From Clostridia bacterium (GTDB lineage: Bacteria; Bacillota; Clostridia; Oscillospirales; Acutalibacteraceae), in assembly GCA_017430535.1 (NCBI GenBank), contig JAFRMR010000003.1, positions 124,001 through 188,000 on the forward strand: a stretch of DNA of 64,000 nucleotides, read 5' to 3'. The notes beneath the pieces were generated by a model that did no database searches, was not told the origin of the DNA, and saw nothing but the letters and a program-made list of their open reading frames with translations. A program made the translations under genes and the position numbers. Shown piece by piece: positions 1 through 9,197 of this stretch (positions within the stretch are counted from its first letter, which is position 1; each line of letters begins with the position of its first letter).

Positions 1-157
1 ATTTATCTACAAGTGTGAGATTCCCGTAAATACTGTTCTGTATCTGCCGGTAACCGGAACAGATATTACTATGAACGGAAATTCAATAACACCTGATATT
101 AAAGACGGCAAAGCTGTTATTGAATTATTGCCGGGAAAATACGAGTTTATTCAGTAA
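1..157 (+). CDS. C-terminal end of a GH78-like alpha-L-rhamnosidase (5' end outside window)
   Basis: Open frame from base 2 to a TAA at 155-157, giving 51 residues of a protein whose start lies upstream. The tail reads IPVNTVLYLPVTG...ITMNG, then GKAVIELLPGKYEF. This resembles the C-terminal beta-sandwich of GH78 rhamnosidases, which typically has an IPANTTATVYLP-like strand, a V-x-x-N-G turn and a final G-x-Y-x-F strand. Only this non-catalytic domain is visible, so the family call rests on a short pattern. A strong hairpin terminator follows directly. Confidence 0.6.
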   Translation, partial: FIYKCEIPVNTVLYLPVTGTDITMNGNSITPDIKDGKAVIELLPGKYEFIQ

Positions 158-173
158 TTATTAAAAATCGAAA

Positions 174-201
174 AAAGCTGTTGCAAATATGCAACAGCTT
201 T
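174..201. terminator. Bidirectional intrinsic terminator
   Basis: A perfect 12-bp stem (174-185 with 190-201) around an AATA loop, A-rich on the left and followed by a T-rich run on the right. It can end the rhamnosidase-like transcript on the plus strand and the small membrane protein transcript on the minus strand. Confidence 0.85.
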
Positions 202-204
202 CTT

Positions 205-444
205 TTATTTTTTTATCGGAAGCCACCAGGTAAACCCAAAGCTAAGGCAATTAAGAAATGAAGGAATAATCCCCATTTTATTTGCTTTGCCTACTTTATA
301 TCCGATTACTGTAAATTCAATGATATGCATAGCGGCAAGAACAACAATAGGAATCCATATTCCTTTTGCAAGTAAAGCTGCAAAAACGGCATATAGGATT
401 ACGCAAACCGGTTTACCGTAACCGATTGTAATTTTTCTGAACAT
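205..444 (-). CDS. Small hydrophobic membrane protein, 79 aa, unknown function
   Basis: I chose the ATG at 444 (MFRKITIG...) because a GGGGGAG box sits 6 bases upstream. An upstream ATG at 471 overlaps the stop of the preceding gene (ATGA) but would put this box inside the reading frame. Two to three hydrophobic stretches are visible (about residues 12-28, 31-48 and 60-75), with a lysine-rich C-terminus. A His-x-x-Glu pair (HIIE) in the second stretch faintly recalls the DUF4499 small membrane proteins, but I cannot assign it. It directly follows the PHP phosphatase gene and is probably cotranscribed with it. Confidence 0.65.
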   Translation of the reverse strand: MFRKITIGYGKPVCVILYAVFAALLAKGIWIPIVVLAAMHIIEFTVIGYKVGKANKMGIIPSFLNCLSFGFTWWLPIKK

Positions 445-467
445 ATAATCTCCCCCTGTTTTTATTA

Positions 468-1241
468 TCATAATTGCAGATAATTATTATCGGCAATTTC
501 AATGCCTGTTTGTTTTGCAAAATCAATACATTTGCTGTGGAGTTCTTTGCAGCTCAGCAGCTCAGGGCTGTGAGCATCAATACCGACAACAGCCCTGTTA
601 CCGATTTCTGCTGCAATTTTAAAAAATTTTTTGTTTGGATAATGACGATCATCCGAAAGACCCAAGCAGTTTATTTCAATGGGAATTTCAAGTTTTTTTA
701 TTTCCTTAAGGAACTTACGGGTCTCGGTATTATATATTTCAATATCACCGGTATAATTTATTACATCCGGGTGCGCAATATACAGAAATTTTCCGGTTTT
801 GACCGCCTGAAGCACATTCTTAAAATAGCTTCTGAGTTTTTCCGGGTCATCGCTTTTATGAAATGAAGAAATACCGTCCTCTTCCCTCCATAAAAAATGC
901 TGGCCCAGTATCATATATTCGCACGGGAACTGCGACATATATTCACAGTATAATTCAAATGTGTCGGGATAATACTCTGTTTCAACTCCTATATGAATCT
1001 CAATATCATTTTTATACTCTTTTTTCAGCTCGGATAGAGAATAAAAATAATCATCCGCTTTATCAAGAGGAACCCTGTGCCCCGAATGGTGCCCGCTTGG
1101 AAAAGGCATTGGAGTATGGTCGGAAAATCCAAGCACTTTAAGGCCCGCATTTAATGCTGCTTCAATATATTCTTTATCCTCGCCCACTGCATGGCCGCAC
1201 CTGAATGTGTGTGTATGATAATTAGCAAGTATTCTGTTCAT
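468..1241 (-). CDS. PHP-family phosphoesterase, histidinol-phosphatase type (HisK-like)
   Basis: 257 residues, the usual size for HisK-type histidinol-phosphatases, which release phosphate from L-histidinol phosphate. The PHP metal site is readable: HTH at residues 9-11, H17 in CGH, SDH at 40-42, the Glu of GVETE, the His of GQHF, IAHPD, and GIDAHS near the C-terminus. A GGAG box lies 8 bases before the ATG. No other his gene is in the window, and a second PHP protein of the same type is encoded at 57.9 kb. One or both copies may therefore act on another sugar or polyol phosphate. Confidence 0.8.
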   Translation of the reverse strand: MNRILANYHTHTFRCGHAVGEDKEYIEAALNAGLKVLGFSDHTPMPFPSGHHSGHRVPLDKADDYFYSLSELKKEYKNDIEIHIGVETEYYPDTFELYCEYMSQFPCEYMILGQHFLWREEDGISSFHKSDDPEKLRSYFKNVLQAVKTGKFLYIAHPDVINYTGDIEIYNTETRKFLKEIKKLEIPIEINCLGLSDDRHYPNKKFFKIAAEIGNRAVVGIDAHSPELLSCKELHSKCIDFAKQTGIEIADNNYLQL

Positions 1242-1276
1242 CTGGAATTCTCCGGTTAATTTAGCTTTATACAGGT

Positions 1277-1305
1277 ATTATATTCTTACTTAATAAAACA
1301 GTCAA
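1277..1305 (-). promoter_or_regulatory. Promoter for the PHP phosphatase gene
   Basis: On the minus strand, TTGACT (1300-1305) and TATAAT (1277-1282) are separated by 17 bases, upstream of the gene starting at 1241. It is back to back with the GH3 promoter. Confidence 0.7.
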
Positions 1306-1318
1306 GCATTCATACAGA

Positions 1319-1347
1319 TTGAAAAAAATACAAACAAATGATATAAT
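1319..1347 (+). promoter_or_regulatory. Promoter for the GH3 gene
   Basis: TTGAAA (1319-1324), 17-base spacer ending in TGA, then TATAAT (1342-1347). The TTG at 1319 could be misread as a start codon in the long frame, but here it is the -35 box. This supports translation from the ATG at 1376. Confidence 0.75.
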
Positions 1348-1375
1348 TCATTTCAGTTATTTAGGAGGCGGGATA

Positions 1376-3772
1376 ATGAATAAAGCTAAAAAATCGGTTA
1401 ATAAGTTAATCGGCAAAATAGTTAACAGATTCACATCTGCAACATCACAATCAACAGATAATAAAAGTAAAAAATTTGAAATAAGTGAGTATATGTCTGA
1501 GCTTTGCAGAAAAGCCGGCGCCGAAGGCGCAGTTCTGCTGAAAAATAATAATAATGTTTTACCAATCAAACCTGATGAGGTTATATCTGTTTTCGGCAGA
1601 GTACAAAATGACTTTTTCTTTGTTGGTTACGGCTCGGGCGGTGATGTCAATGCTCCGTACAAGGTCGGCTTTATGGAAGGGCTGCGCAATTCGGAAATTA
1701 AAATCAATGAAAGCCTTGCCTCATATTACGAAAAAGCGTGCACAGATAACCCCGTTGACAATGGGTACTGGGGGCACTGGCCAATGAGCTATGATGAAAT
1801 TGAAATCACCGAAGAAATCTGCAAAGAAGCTGCAAATAACAGTGACAAAGCGGTAGTACTTATCGGCAGATCATCCGGTGAGGACAGAGAACTGAAGCTT
1901 GAAAAAGGCAGTTACCTTTTAAGCGATGAGGAAAAGACTCTTCTTGACCGTGTAACATCATCCTTTGACTCCGTTATACTGCTTCTGAACTGCGGCAGTA
2001 TTATGGATATGGGAGAAATTGAAGCATACGGCGATAAAATATCTGCCATTATGTATATATGGCAAAACGGTATGGAAAGCGGAAATTCCATAGCCGATGT
2101 TTTGTGCGGGAAAGTCACCCCAAGCGGCAAACTTGCGGATACTATAGCAAAATCATATTCAGATTATCCCGGTTCTGAACAGTTCGGTAACAAAGAAGAG
2201 AATTATTATACAGAGGATATCTATGTCGGTTATCGCTACTTTGAAACTTTTGCAAAAAACAAAGTTCTTTATCCTTTCGGCTTCGGACTGAGCTATACAA
2301 CTTTTTCGTTTGAAAACATAAAATTCACAGCTGACGACGAAATAACAATCTCGCTTGATGTAAAAAACACAGGCAATTTCAGCGGTAAGGAAACAGTTCA
2401 AGTCTATTTTGAAGCTCCTCAGGGAAGGCTTGGCAAACCCGCCAGAGTACTCGATACATTCAAAAAGACCAAAGAACTGGCTTCGGGAGAAAGCGAGCAT
2501 CTGATTCTCTCTTTCCCTGTAAGTGAAATGTCATCATACGATGAAGAAAAAAGCGCCTACATAATTGAAAAAGGCATTTACAAAATATACCTTGGTGCCG
2601 ATGTACGCAGCGCAGAATTATGCGGAGAATATGAAGCTGATAAAGATACTGTTACTCAGCAGCTCACACAAAGAGGCGCTCCTGTAAAAACTTTCAACCG
2701 TCTGATAAACGAGAACGGCAAGCCGGTATTTAAAGCTGTTCCTCTGTCAAAACGCAATTTAAAGCATGATATTCTTTCGGGCATTCCCGAAGAAATCAGA
2801 CCTAGCAATAAAAAAATACTATTATCCGATGTAAAAAACGGAAAAGCAACACTGAATGAATTTGTCGGTACCCTTTCTGTTTCTGATCTTGAGGCACTTT
2901 CAAGAGGAGATTTCACAATGAACAGTCCGTTGGGCGCTCCCGGTAACGCCGGAGCTTTCGGCGGAACAACAAAATCATTAAGAGATAAAGGCGTACCTCC
3001 TGTAATAACAACCGACGGTCCAAGCGGGATAAGACTTAATGCAACCTCATCTCTTCTGCCAATAGGCGTAAGCCTTGCCTGCACCTGGAACCCGGATTTA
3101 ATTGAGGCGCTCTACGAGGAAGTTGGCAAAGAAATGAACGCGAGAGGTTCCGACATTCTATTAGCCCCCGGTATGAATATACACCGCAACCCTCTGTGCG
3201 GAAGAAATTTTGAATACTTTTCAGAAGATCCGGTTTTAACAGGTATTTGCGGTGCTGCCGTTGTAAAAGGCGTACAGAATCATGGTTTTTCCGCCTGCCC
3301 GAAGCACTTTGCCTGCAACAATCAGGAAACAAACCGCACCTATGCAGATTCCGTATTATCCGAAAGAGCGCTTCGTGAAATATATCTGCTCGGCTTTGAA
3401 ATATGTGTAAAAACCGCAAAGCCAAAAAATATAATGACCTCATACAACAGAATAAACGGAGTATGGGGACATTATAATTATGAGCTTGTTACCGGTATAC
3501 TAAGAGGTGAATGGAATTTTGACGGCTGTGTAATGACCGATTGGTGGATGAGAAATAAAACATCGCCGGAATATCCCGGGGCAAAAAATCAGGCTTACAG
3601 AGTTAAATCCGGCGTAAATATACTTATGCCCGGCGGCGCAAGAGCCGGCTTTTACAGAAAAAGGTCGGACGGTACATTTGTTTCGGGTTTAAAAGCAAAA
3701 GACGGGCTGACTCTCGGCGAAGCGCAAAACAACGCCAAACAGGTGCTGAATATGTTGCTCGATAAAATATAA
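1376..3772 (+). CDS. GH3 beta-glucosidase-type glycoside hydrolase with reversed domain order
   Basis: 798 residues, started at the ATG 7 bases after AGGAGG. The order is: GH3 C-terminal alpha/beta sandwich (about residues 35-260), fibronectin-III-like domain (about 290-420), then the GH3 N-terminal TIM barrel (about 500-798). Usual GH3 enzymes have the barrel first. The probable acid/base Glu is E169 in SSGEDRE, and the nucleophile Asp is D722 in VMTDWW. The substrate-loop Asp is in TTDGPSG. The reversed order is known in a few rumen GH3 enzymes, such as those of Butyrivibrio and Ruminococcus. No signal peptide is visible, so it probably acts in the cytoplasm on imported beta-linked oligosaccharides. 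Its stop codon abuts the convergent YolD stop with no terminator between. Confidence 0.9.
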   Translation: MNKAKKSVNKLIGKIVNRFTSATSQSTDNKSKKFEISEYMSELCRKAGAEGAVLLKNNNNVLPIKPDEVISVFGRVQNDFFFVGYGSGGDVNAPYKVGFMEGLRNSEIKINESLASYYEKACTDNPVDNGYWGHWPMSYDEIEITEEICKEAANNSDKAVVLIGRSSGEDRELKLEKGSYLLSDEEKTLLDRVTSSFDSVILLLNCGSIMDMGEIEAYGDKISAIMYIWQNGMESGNSIADVLCGKVTPSGKLADTIAKSYSDYPGSEQFGNKEENYYTEDIYVGYRYFETFAKNKVLYPFGFGLSYTTFSFENIKFTADDEITISLDVKNTGNFSGKETVQVYFEAPQGRLGKPARVLDTFKKTKELASGESEHLILSFPVSEMSSYDEEKSAYIIEKGIYKIYLGADVRSAELCGEYEADKDTVTQQLTQRGAPVKTFNRLINENGKPVFKAVPLSKRNLKHDILSGIPEEIRPSNKKILLSDVKNGKATLNEFVGTLSVSDLEALSRGDFTMNSPLGAPGNAGAFGGTTKSLRDKGVPPVITTDGPSGIRLNATSSLLPIGVSLACTWNPDLIEALYEEVGKEMNARGSDILLAPGMNIHRNPLCGRNFEYFSEDPVLTGICGAAVVKGVQNHGFSACPKHFACNNQETNRTYADSVLSERALREIYLLGFEICVKTAKPKNIMTSYNRINGVWGHYNYELVTGILRGEWNFDGCVMTDWWMRNKTSPEYPGAKNQAYRVKSGVNILMPGGARAGFYRKRSDGTFVSGLKAKDGLTLGEAQNNAKQVLNMLLDKI

Positions 3773-4177
3773 TCAGAAATCTATTTCAATTATATCTGTT
3801 ATATCAACCTGCGTACCATCCGACAGAATAATGTGCGCCGGTTCACTCGCTGCTGCTTTGACAGCAGAATAAACTTCAATTATTTCTCCGCCTTCTTTTC
3901 TGCAATCGGGTTTATAATAAACTACTCTCACCTCAGGCTTAATATCCATTTCGGAAACAAGACGGATTGCTGAATTTATCGCATTTTTCTGCTCATCGGT
4001 TATCTCCGGCTTTGACTGAGTAAATCTTGATACTTCGGTAATACGCCCTGCAAAACCGGTGAGTGCCGCAAACGGTGAAAACTGTGCAGCTCTGTCATTC
4101 ATTGACATCTGCGGATGATTTGCTGATTTGTGAGCCGGCAGGTCAATAATATCGCTGTAAGAATTTGTTTCTTTCAT
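3773..4177 (-). CDS. YolD-like protein, partner of the Y-family polymerase
   Basis: 134 residues. The core MNDRAAQFSPFAAL followed by an Arg/Thr-rich helix is typical of the YolD-like family, which in Firmicutes is encoded next to Y-family polymerases and is thought to modulate them. Here it follows the polymerase gene by only 8 bases, so the two are one transcription unit. The C-terminal half contains short beta strands (VVYYKPD, HIILSDG, VDITDI). Its exact biochemical role is not established. Confidence 0.8.
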   Translation of the reverse strand: MKETNSYSDIIDLPAHKSANHPQMSMNDRAAQFSPFAALTGFAGRITEVSRFTQSKPEITDEQKNAINSAIRLVSEMDIKPEVRVVYYKPDCRKEGGEIIEVYSAVKAAASEPAHIILSDGTQVDITDIIEIDF

Positions 4178-4185
4178 ATAAGCTC

Positions 4186-5676
4186 CTATGCTTTGTGTCC
4201 GCCCACCTGCCTGTTACGGTCCTTGGCAGTGGCATCTTCCTGATAATTCATACCTTTAAGAATTGAGTTTTTTCCGAACTTCTGCTTTATATCGAGCATA
4301 ACATTTTGTATTTGCTTTTCCTTTGTTTCATCATCATTATTATCCGAAATATTTGCTTCGGTATCGGTTGTAAAGTTTGTAAAAAAGTTGATTTGTTCAA
4401 AATTCCTGTTCTTTCCTGCTTCTGATTCCGGTATAACATGATTTGCGGTTATGCTTATTCGCCTTATCAGCAGGCTTTTATCAGTAATTCTGTCATAAAG
4501 ACGAAGAGACGTATCAACGAAAGACTTTGTGGATGAAGTCATTTTTCCGAAATTCTCCGTGCCATGAGCTTTTTTCGGAGCAAGCCTTCCGTAATAATCC
4601 TTTTTAACCTCACCCTTATAACCGGACATATTTGATATATCATATCCGATATCCATAACAATACTGTCACACACAACCTTTTTGCTTACAAGGTCGAGTG
4701 AAAGCATATCTGCCATTTCAGCAACAATAATACGGGCCTTGTCATTAGTATAGGGCTTTTGCAGCACCTGCCCGGAACATATGCTGTTATTCTCGGTTTT
4801 ATATGATTTGATATCGGCTATGGTAACCGGTTCCACACCCCAGGCATGATCAATCAGCAATTCGGCATTTATACCGAAAAGTTTATAAAGCAACTCTTCG
4901 TTTTCAAGCGAACATGCGGCAATATCTCCCATTGTATATAGCCCTGCCGACTCCAGCTTTTCTGAATATCCCCTGCCCACTCTCCAGAAATCTCTCAGCG
5001 GTCTGTGGCTCCAGAGTGATTTCCTGTATGTTTTTTCATCCAGCTCAGCAATACGCACCCCGTTTTCATCGGGAGGCATATGCTTTGCCTCAATATCCAT
5101 AGCTATTTTACAAAGATAAAGATTTGAGCCGATACCTGCTGTAGCCGTAATACCGGTTTCGGCAAGCACATCCTTAATCATCATCATTGTAAAATCTCTT
5201 GCTGAAAGATTATATAATTTAAGATATTCTGTTGCGTCAATAAAAACCTCATCAACAGAATAAACATGTATGTCTTCAGGTGCAACATATTTAAGATAAA
5301 TATTATATATTTCGGAGCTTACCATCATATATTTTTTCATCTGCGGCACTGCAACAATATAATCCAGCTCCAGAGCCGGGTCAGAATTCAGTTCCGAAAG
5401 GTAAACCGATTTGCCGCTGAATTTCCTGCCGTGAGCGTTCACAAGCCTTAAAGCATTAACTTCCTTTACCTTTTCTATCACTTCAAACAGCCTGGCTCTT
5501 CCGGGAATACAAAAAGACTTTAATGAGGGAGAAACTGCAAGACAGATTGTTTTTTCAGTTCTGGATAAATCGGCAACAACCAGATTTGCGTCAAGAGGAT
5601 TAAGGCCTCTGTCAACACATTCAACAGAAGCATAAAACGATTTCAGATCAATGGCAATGTATGTCTTATCCTGCAT
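4186..5676 (-). CDS. Y-family DNA polymerase (UmuC/UvrX-like lesion-bypass polymerase)
   Basis: 496 residues from the ATG at 5676, which has an AAGGGGGAG box in front. An in-frame upstream ATG at 5709 lacks one. The palm motif DLKSFYASVE near the N-terminus and YSVDEVFID around residue 120 carry the catalytic Asp/Asp-Glu triad of Y-family enzymes. Helix-hairpin-helix and little-finger regions follow, with a poorly conserved acidic C-terminal tail. It is expected to copy past damaged template bases. It is linked to the YolD-like gene. I saw no clear LexA box upstream, so SOS control is not shown. Confidence 0.88.
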   Translation of the reverse strand: MQDKTYIAIDLKSFYASVECVDRGLNPLDANLVVADLSRTEKTICLAVSPSLKSFCIPGRARLFEVIEKVKEVNALRLVNAHGRKFSGKSVYLSELNSDPALELDYIVAVPQMKKYMMVSSEIYNIYLKYVAPEDIHVYSVDEVFIDATEYLKLYNLSARDFTMMMIKDVLAETGITATAGIGSNLYLCKIAMDIEAKHMPPDENGVRIAELDEKTYRKSLWSHRPLRDFWRVGRGYSEKLESAGLYTMGDIAACSLENEELLYKLFGINAELLIDHAWGVEPVTIADIKSYKTENNSICSGQVLQKPYTNDKARIIVAEMADMLSLDLVSKKVVCDSIVMDIGYDISNMSGYKGEVKKDYYGRLAPKKAHGTENFGKMTSSTKSFVDTSLRLYDRITDKSLLIRRISITANHVIPESEAGKNRNFEQINFFTNFTTDTEANISDNNDDETKEKQIQNVMLDIKQKFGKNSILKGMNYQEDATAKDRNRQVGGHKA

Positions 5677-5707
5677 ATTCACTCCCCCTTTCCGGTATTT
5701 TAAAAAC

Positions 5708-5736
5708 ATTATACATTTTTAAAGAGCATTTCACAA
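5708..5736 (-). promoter_or_regulatory. Promoter for the Y-polymerase/YolD unit
   Basis: Minus strand TTGTGA (5731-5736), 17 bases, TATAAT (5708-5713), about 32 bases before the polymerase start. The adjacent plus-strand promoter for the AlkD gene is weaker: TATAAT at 5750-5755 without a good -35 box. Confidence 0.6.
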
Positions 5737-5774
5737 CCTGTATCTTAATTATAATATAAACCGAGGGAAATATA

Positions 5775-6458
5775 ATGGACATTAAAAAAGAATTATTTGC
5801 AAATAGAGATTTAAAATACAAAGATTTTCACGCATCACTTGTGCCCAATATATCCAAAGAAACAATAATAGGAGTCCGGGTTCCCATACTCAGAAAGCTC
5901 GCTTCAGAGCTTTATAAATCCGGAGAATATAAACAATTTATTGATGATTTGCCTCATAAATACTTTGACGAAAACAGCCTGCACAGCATGATAATTGACA
6001 ATATTAAGGATTATGATGAATGCATAGAAAAGCTGAATACTTTTCTCCCTTATGTAGATAACTGGGCAACCTGTGACGCGCTATCCCCGAAAGTATTTAA
6101 AAAACATAAAAACGAACTTCTGCAGGAAATTGATATCTGGCTCGCATCCGATATGCCATATACAATAAGATTCGGTATTAAAATGCTGATGGATTTTTAT
6201 CTTGATGACGATTTTATAATTGAATATGCAACCGGAGTTGCCGCAATACAGAGCAATGAATACTATGTAAATATGATGATTGCCTGGTATTTTGCAACTG
6301 CACTTACCAAACAATATGATAAGGTAATACATATATTTAAAAACCCGGTTATGTCCCCGTGGGTTCACAACAAAGCAATTCAGAAAGCCAGAGAAAGCTT
6401 CAGAATAAGCAATGATAAAAAAGAATATCTTAAGAGTTTAAAAATTAAAGAGGAATAA
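5775..6458 (+). CDS. AlkD-like DNA alkylation repair protein
   Basis: 227 residues, typical of the AlkD HEAT-repeat DNA glycosylases that remove bulky or cationic N3- and N7-alkylated purines without base flipping. Diagnostic stretches are GVRVPILRKLA near residue 35, YVDNWATCDAL (the Trp/Asp region) near residue 95, and MMIAWYFATAL near residue 175. A GAGGGA box precedes the ATG. It lies divergent from the lesion-bypass polymerase, so two damage-tolerance units share one intergenic region. A terminator follows. Confidence 0.85.
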   Translation: MDIKKELFANRDLKYKDFHASLVPNISKETIIGVRVPILRKLASELYKSGEYKQFIDDLPHKYFDENSLHSMIIDNIKDYDECIEKLNTFLPYVDNWATCDALSPKVFKKHKNELLQEIDIWLASDMPYTIRFGIKMLMDFYLDDDFIIEYATGVAAIQSNEYYVNMMIAWYFATALTKQYDKVIHIFKNPVMSPWVHNKAIQKARESFRISNDKKEYLKSLKIKEE

Positions 6459-6463
6459 CAAAA

Positions 6464-6487
6464 GCCGCTGCAAACTTTAGCAGCGGT
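6464..6487 (+). terminator. Intrinsic terminator after the AlkD-like gene
   Basis: An 8-bp stem, GCCGCTGC with GCAGCGGT, flanked by AAAA and TTTTAC. It lies between the AlkD-like gene and the convergent end of pyrI and may act in both directions. Confidence 0.7.
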
Positions 6488-6497
6488 TTTACTTATA

Positions 6498-6917
6498 TTA
6501 TAAATTTGCTTTTGTTTCGCAATAAACACATCTGTAAACCTTATGTGTTACATCTGTAAGTTTAAAAATATGCTTGAGTTCCTGCTCGGTTGATGTAATA
6601 CATCTCGGATTTTTGCATTTGATAACATCTGTAAGTATTTCCGGCAGGTCAACTCTTTTTTTATCAACTCTGACACCGTCTTTGATAATATTAAGTGTTA
6701 CCCCGGGATCGACAAAACCGATAATATCAAAATCAACGGGAATATCGGCATCAATTTTAATAATATCTTTTTTGCCCATTTTACGGCTGGTTACATTTTT
6801 AATAATTGCAACCGAGCAATCCAGTTTATCAAGCCCGAGAAGGTCATAAAGCTTCATTCCGCTGCCTGCGGTAATATGGTCAATAACAACACCGTTCTGA
6901 ATTGAATCAATATTCAT
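6498..6917 (-). CDS. pyrI: Aspartate carbamoyltransferase regulatory subunit PyrI
   Basis: 139 residues. The allosteric domain begins with [13 protein letters not shown], and the C-terminal zinc domain has the four-Cys pattern CKNPRC ... CVYC. It binds nucleotides and zinc and joins PyrB trimers into the regulated holoenzyme. It is the last gene of the pyrimidine operon and overlaps pyrB by 4 bases (ATGA), so the two subunits are translationally coupled. PyrI is absent from the Bacillus pyr operon but occurs in many Clostridia. Confidence 0.93.
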   Translation of the reverse strand: MNIDSIQNGVVIDHITAGSGMKLYDLLGLDKLDCSVAIIKNVTSRKMGKKDIIKIDADIPVDFDIIGFVDPGVTLNIIKDGVRVDKKRVDLPEILTDVIKCKNPRCITSTEQELKHIFKLTDVTHKVYRCVYCETKANL

Positions 6918-7834
6918 TTTGCAGCCTCCTGAAGAAGTTTGAGAATAAGTGCCATACGGATATATTTGCCGTTAAGCACCTGCTTGAAATAGCAGGCTCT
7001 CGGGTCACTGTCTATTGCCGTGCTTATTTCATTAACCCTGGGCAGCGGATGCATAATTGCAAGATCGCTCTTTGCATTTTTAAGTTTAGGCGGGTCAAGA
7101 ATATAACTGTCCTTCAGTCTTAAATAATCCTCTTCGTTAAAGAAGCGCTCTCTCTGCACTCTGGTCATATAAAGTATATCAAGATCAGGTATCGCTTCTT
7201 CAAGTGAAGTGGTCTGAGTATAAGGTATCTTATTCTCTTTAAGAATATCCTTTTTGATATAACTGGGCAGTTTCAATTCAACAGGAGAAATAAGCACAAC
7301 ATTAAGCCCGCTGTACCTTGAAAGCGCCTGAATAAGAGAATGAACGGTTCTGCCGAATTTCAAGTCACCGCAGAAACCGATTGTAATATTTTCAAATCCG
7401 CCTTTTTCGCGGTAAATGGTAAGTAAATCAGCAAGTGTCTGTGTCGGGTGATTATGGCCTCCGTCGCCGGCGTTAATTACAGGAATTGTTGCATTCTGTG
7501 CCGCAACATAAGGGGCGCCCTCTTTAAAATGGCGCATTGCGATAATATCGGCATAACAGCTTACTGTTTTAGCGGTATCGGCAACACTTTCGCCTTTTGC
7601 AGCAGAAGAACTGTTTGCTTCCGAGAACCCGAGAACTGAGCCGCCCAGTTCAAGCATAGCCGCTTCAAAGCTGAGGCGCGTTCTTGTTGAGGGCTCAAAA
7701 AAAAGTGTGGCAAGCTTTTTATATCTGCACGCTTCCCTGTATTTATCAGGGTTTGCAATTATGTCATTTGCAGTGCTTATAAGCTCAAGAATTTCATCTG
7801 TTGAAAGGTCAAGGATACTGATAAGGCTTTTCAT
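6914..7834 (-). CDS. pyrB: Aspartate carbamoyltransferase catalytic subunit PyrB
   Basis: 306 residues, normal length. It condenses carbamoyl phosphate with L-aspartate to give carbamoyl aspartate. The carbamoyl-phosphate loop [13 protein letters not shown] is near residue 50, and the aspartate-domain signatures [12 protein letters not shown] and MTRVQRERF are present. It starts one base into the pyrE stop region and overlaps pyrI, so it belongs to the operon. Confidence 0.96.
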   Translation of the reverse strand: MKSLISILDLSTDEILELISTANDIIANPDKYREACRYKKLATLFFEPSTRTRLSFEAAMLELGGSVLGFSEANSSSAAKGESVADTAKTVSCYADIIAMRHFKEGAPYVAAQNATIPVINAGDGGHNHPTQTLADLLTIYREKGGFENITIGFCGDLKFGRTVHSLIQALSRYSGLNVVLISPVELKLPSYIKKDILKENKIPYTQTTSLEEAIPDLDILYMTRVQRERFFNEEDYLRLKDSYILDPPKLKNAKSDLAIMHPLPRVNEISTAIDSDPRACYFKQVLNGKYIRMALILKLLQEAAK

Positions 7835-8472
7835 CAGCTGTTACCCCCAATCCAGCTTTCATCGGACGGATTATCCCTGAACTTGATAAGGCGCTGAACA
7901 TCATCGGGTCTTATATATCCCATCTCCGCAGCAACCTCAACCACCGTATCAAGATCGGTAAGTGATATGTTTTTAACTTCTGCCTGAGCCAGTCTTTCTA
8001 TCCCCTTTTTCATTCCATAAGTGTATATTGAAACTATACCCAGCACATCTGCACCGGCTTCTCTGAGAACATTTACAACCTCAATTACACTGCCTGCAGT
8101 GGAAATCAAGTCCTCTACAACAACTACCTTCTGCCCTTTTTCAAGTTTGCCTTCAATCTGATTCTGCCTGCCGTGGTCCTTGGCGCCGGAACGGACATAA
8201 CCCATGGGAAGCCCCAGAATGTGCCCGGTAATTGCAGCATGAGCAATGCCAGCAGTTGATGTACCCATAAGAACTTCGCAATCGGGATAGTATTCTTTTA
8301 CAAGCTGAGCAAGTCCGTTTTCCACATCGGTTCTAACATCAGGCGCAGTCAGAGTAAGTCTGTTATCGCAGTATATGGGGCTTTTTATTCCGCTGGCCCA
8401 GATAAAAGGCTCATCCGGCCTTAAAAATACAGCTTTGATTTTAAGTAAATCTTCCGCAATCTTTTTCTTCAT
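7834..8472 (-). CDS. pyrE: Orotate phosphoribosyltransferase PyrE
   Basis: 212 residues. It transfers phosphoribose from PRPP to orotate, giving orotidine 5'-phosphate. The PRPP-binding motif [13 protein letters not shown] is at about residues 117-129, and the flexible-loop region [11 protein letters not shown] precedes it. It sits between pyrF (26-base gap) and pyrB (one-base overlap). Confidence 0.95.
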   Translation of the reverse strand: MKKKIAEDLLKIKAVFLRPDEPFIWASGIKSPIYCDNRLTLTAPDVRTDVENGLAQLVKEYYPDCEVLMGTSTAGIAHAAITGHILGLPMGYVRSGAKDHGRQNQIEGKLEKGQKVVVVEDLISTAGSVIEVVNVLREAGADVLGIVSIYTYGMKKGIERLAQAEVKNISLTDLDTVVEVAAEMGYIRPDDVQRLIKFRDNPSDESWIGGNS

Positions 8473-8498
8473 AACAGTCTCCTTAATTCATTTATTAA

Positions 8499-9197
8499 TC
8501 AATCAATAAATTCTTTTAAACATCTTTCATATGCTTCAACCGGATTATCAGCAGCTGTTATCGGTCTGCCTACAACTATGTAATCGGAGCCGATTTCTTT
8601 TGCCTGAGCCGGCGTCATAACTCTTTTCTGGTCTCCGATATCTCCGTCTGCAAATCTTACACCCGGAGTTACGGTGATAAAATCCCGGCCGCAGATTTCG
8701 TGCACCTTTCCGGCTTCAAGGGGTGAACATACAACCCCGTCAAGCCCTGCTTTTTTTGCGTTGGAAGCATAGTGCATAACAACTTTATCAATCGGCTCTT
8801 TAATCAGCAAATCGTTTTCCATAGTCTGCTGATCTGTTGAGGTAAGCTGAGTAACGGCGATTAAAAGCGGTCTTGTTCCGTCGGGTCTTGTCAAGCCCTC
8901 AACAGCCGCTTTCATCATAGGTATTGCTCCGCCGGCGTGAAGGTTTGTAATATCAACATCAAGAGCAGAAAGAACAGCCATTGATTTTTTTACTGTATTC
9001 GGAATATCGTGAAGCTTTAAATCAAGAAAAATACGGTGTCCGCGCTTTTTTATCTCTCTTACAATATCCGGGCCTTCCGAGTAAAAAAGCTCCATGCCAA
9101 TTTTAACAAACGGCTTTTTATCCTTGAAATTGTCAAGAAATTCAAGTGTGCGGGCCTTGCTGTCAAAATCACAGGCAATTATTACATCTTTACCCAT
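8499..9197 (-). CDS. pyrF: Orotidine 5'-phosphate decarboxylase PyrF
   Basis: 232 residues, TIM-barrel decarboxylase that converts OMP to UMP. The catalytic Asp/Lys tetrad motif FLDLKLHDIPNT is near residue 57, and the phosphate-binding end PGVRFADGD and VVGRPIT is in the C-terminal third. It is adjacent to pyrD with a one-base junction at 9197, in operon order with pyrE. Confidence 0.95.
   Translation of the reverse strand: MGKDVIIACDFDSKARTLEFLDNFKDKKPFVKIGMELFYSEGPDIVREIKKRGHRIFLDLKLHDIPNTVKKSMAVLSALDVDITNLHAGGAIPMMKAAVEGLTRPDGTRPLLIAVTQLTSTDQQTMENDLLIKEPIDKVVMHYASNAKKAGLDGVVCSPLEAGKVHEICGRDFITVTPGVRFADGDIGDQKRVMTPAQAKEIGSDYIVVGRPITAADNPVEAYERCLKEFID

Noticed and set aside
1319-1375. Upstream TTG start for the GH3 gene
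   Set aside because: The TTG is the -35 box of a TTGAAA-17-TATAAT promoter; AGGAGG precedes the ATG at 1376.
5677-5774. LexA/SOS box upstream of the Y-family polymerase
   Set aside because: No GAAC-N4-GTTC-like palindrome was seen.
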